A stretch of 64,000 bases of DNA from Psychrobacter sp. I-STPA6b (GTDB lineage Bacteria > Pseudomonadota > Gammaproteobacteria > Pseudomonadales > Moraxellaceae): contig NZ_VEWM01000017.1 of NCBI RefSeq assembly GCF_020662265.1, positions 23,123 through 87,122 on the forward strand, read 5' to 3'. The translations under genes were made by a program, and so were the position numbers. Shown piece by piece: positions 62,793 through 64,000 of this stretch. Numbering within the stretch: position 1 is the stretch's first letter; each line of letters begins with the position of its first letter. Under the pieces are notes generated by a model, which saw nothing but the letters and a program-made list of their open reading frames with translations, was not told the origin of the DNA and did no database searches.

Positions 62793-64000
62793 TGTACTAG
62801 TCTCAACCTAATCTGACAATCACACTTTAAAAAAGAGTGTGTTACCCAAATTGATGAAGATGTCTAAACTTTATCAAATAAGGAATAACACACATGAACC
62901 ATTCTAGCACAAATAGTAATCCAATCATCAAACACAGAGCAGGCTTACTAAACTTAGCTCAAGAGCTAGGTAACGTCTCTAAAGCTTGTAAAATAATGGG
63001 GGTCTCTCGAGACACCTTTTATCGCTATAAAGAAATGGCAGACAACGGCGGTATAGGCGCATTAGTGAATCAATCAAGGCGAGTACCTAACCTTAAGAAT
63101 CGAGTTGATGAGTCCACAGAACAAGCTGTCATACAACATGCCATAGACTATCCTGCTCACGGTCAGCACAGAACCTCTAATGAACTTAGAAAAGTAGGTA
63201 TTTTTGTTTCAGGCAGTGGTGTACGTTCTATATGGTTAAGACACAACCTAGAAAACTTCAATAAACGTTTAAAGGCATTAGAGGCAAAAGTAGAAGCCGA
63301 AGGCATCCTCTTATCTGATGAGCAAATATCAGCACTTGAAAAGAAAAAACTAGACGATGAAGCATCTGGTGAGATTGAAACAGCACATCCAGGCTACCTA
63401 GGCTCACAAGATACTTTCTATGTCGGTCATTTAAAAGGCGTTGGACGTGTTTATATGCAGACCTTTGTAGATACTTATTCGAAGGTAGCACATGCTAAGT
63501 TATATAATACCAAAACACCGATTACAGCTGCTGATTTACTCAATGATAAGGTATTGCCGTTTTATCAAGAGCATGAGTTACCGATGCTTAGAATATTAAC
63601 AGATAGAGGTACTGAGTATTGCGGTAAGGTAGAACAACATGATTATGAGCTTTATTTGGCTATCAATGATATAGATCATACTAAGACTAAAGCCAAATCC
63701 CCGCAAACCAATGGTATTTGTGAGCGGTTTCATAAGACTATCTTACAAGAGTTTTATCAAATTGCTTTTCGAAAGAAGATTTACGATAATCTAGAGTCTC
63801 TACAAGCTGATTTAGATGATTGGCTTGTTTATTATAATTATGAAAGAACTCATCAAGGTAAGATGTGCTGTGGTAGAACACCTATGCAAACGCTTACTGA
63901 GGGTAAATCCGTTTGGGCACAAAAGAATTTAGCTCAAATATAACCTGACATCTTGACCGTCAATTTGGGGGTACTGTCAGATTAGGTTTGAGCTAGTACA
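62793..64000 (+). mobile_element. IS481-family insertion sequence, 1208 bp
   Basis: Inverted repeats: left TGTACTAGTCTCAACCTAAT begins at 62793; the right repeat, read inward from 64000, is TGTACTAGCTCAAACCTAAT. Both arms then share CTGACA, 23 of 26 positions in common. They enclose one transposase gene. A hairpin, CACACT/AGTGTG (62821-62841), inside the left end may block read-through transcription into the transposase. The right repeat ends on the last base of the window, so the target duplication cannot be checked. The element follows crcB by 134 bases. Confidence 0.93.
62894..63943 (+). CDS. IS481-family transposase
   Basis: 349 residues. An N-terminal HTH region (LAQELGNVSKACKIMGVSRDTFYRYKEM) precedes a DDE integrase core with FVDTYSKVAHAKLY, LTDRGTEYCG and the glutamate in CERFHKTILQEFY, all intact. 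AAGGAA precedes the ATG. The frame is complete, so the element may be active. Confidence 0.95.
   Translation: MNHSSTNSNPIIKHRAGLLNLAQELGNVSKACKIMGVSRDTFYRYKEMADNGGIGALVNQSRRVPNLKNRVDESTEQAVIQHAIDYPAHGQHRTSNELRKVGIFVSGSGVRSIWLRHNLENFNKRLKALEAKVEAEGILLSDEQISALEKKKLDDEASGEIETAHPGYLGSQDTFYVGHLKGVGRVYMQTFVDTYSKVAHAKLYNTKTPITAADLLNDKVLPFYQEHELPMLRILTDRGTEYCGKVEQHDYELYLAINDIDHTKTKAKSPQTNGICERFHKTILQEFYQIAFRKKIYDNLESLQADLDDWLVYYNYERTHQGKMCCGRTPMQTLTEGKSVWAQKNLAQI

Noticed and set aside
1..64000. CRISPR arrays, tRNA or rRNA genes, prophage
   Set aside because: No regularly spaced repeats, no tRNA-like T-loop signatures and no phage structural genes were seen on reading both strands.

Overview
The window is an AT-rich chromosomal stretch from a gammaproteobacterium. 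Gene content and order point to Moraxellaceae, nearer Moraxella/Psychrobacter than Acinetobacter. Supporting signs are argS followed by a SPOR protein, gmk-rpoZ next to a SpoT whose synthetase half has decayed, ackA-pta, lptM-lysA-dapF-xerC, rpoN-hpf, and rpsU/yqeY near tsaD. The species assignment is inference; no rRNA or tRNA gene is present.

Layout. 1-9.5 kb is a mosaic: the tail of a probable response regulator, several SAM methyltransferases, a macrodomain remnant, msrA, a HEPN/MNT toxin-antitoxin pair that runs into cmoA, a Correia-like miniature element, a VapBC pair, an SDR/HxlR divergent pair and cmoB. cmoA and cmoB act in succession on wobble uridine 34 of tRNA and are here split by accessory genes. 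9.5-13 kb holds argS and a FtsN-like SPOR protein. 13-18.7 kb is accessory: an unrecognised 202-aa gene behind a structured leader, three more poorly characterised genes, a small membrane protein and an orphan C5 DNA methyltransferase. 18.8-27.2 kb is core: priA, ridA, spoT, rpoZ, gmk (minus) and ispH (plus), with a 1-kb gene-free spacer containing a probable 120-bp MITE.

27.6-39.4 kb reads mostly rightward: a solute-binding lipoprotein, htpG, a membrane-anchored C13 peptidase, rpe, three small conserved proteins, rpmG/rpmB (minus), a large Ig-like surface lipoprotein and purU. 39.4-46.1 kb is a leftward run: a hydratase-family protein, coaX, rsfS, nadD, pta, ackA. It covers CoA and NAD synthesis, ribosome silencing and acetate overflow. 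46.3-50.5 kb is lptM-lysA-dapF-xerC (lysine/diaminopimelate, dimer resolution). 50.6-59.6 kb holds a nitrilase-like amidase, rpoN-hpf, thiS, a DUF423 protein, rpoH with a long N-terminal extension, a TusA-like protein, a BepA-like M48 protease, yqeY and rpsU. 59.9-64 kb has two lipoproteins (one a cytochrome c), tsaD, crcB and a complete IS481-family insertion sequence whose right inverted repeat ends on the last base of the window.

Most transcription units end in strong intrinsic terminators, listed below. The best candidates for something unusual are the Correia-like element beside vapBC, toxin-antitoxin modules wedged into the cmoA/cmoB tRNA-modification locus, the structured leader before the 202-aa gene, and the 120-bp TA-flanked MITE.
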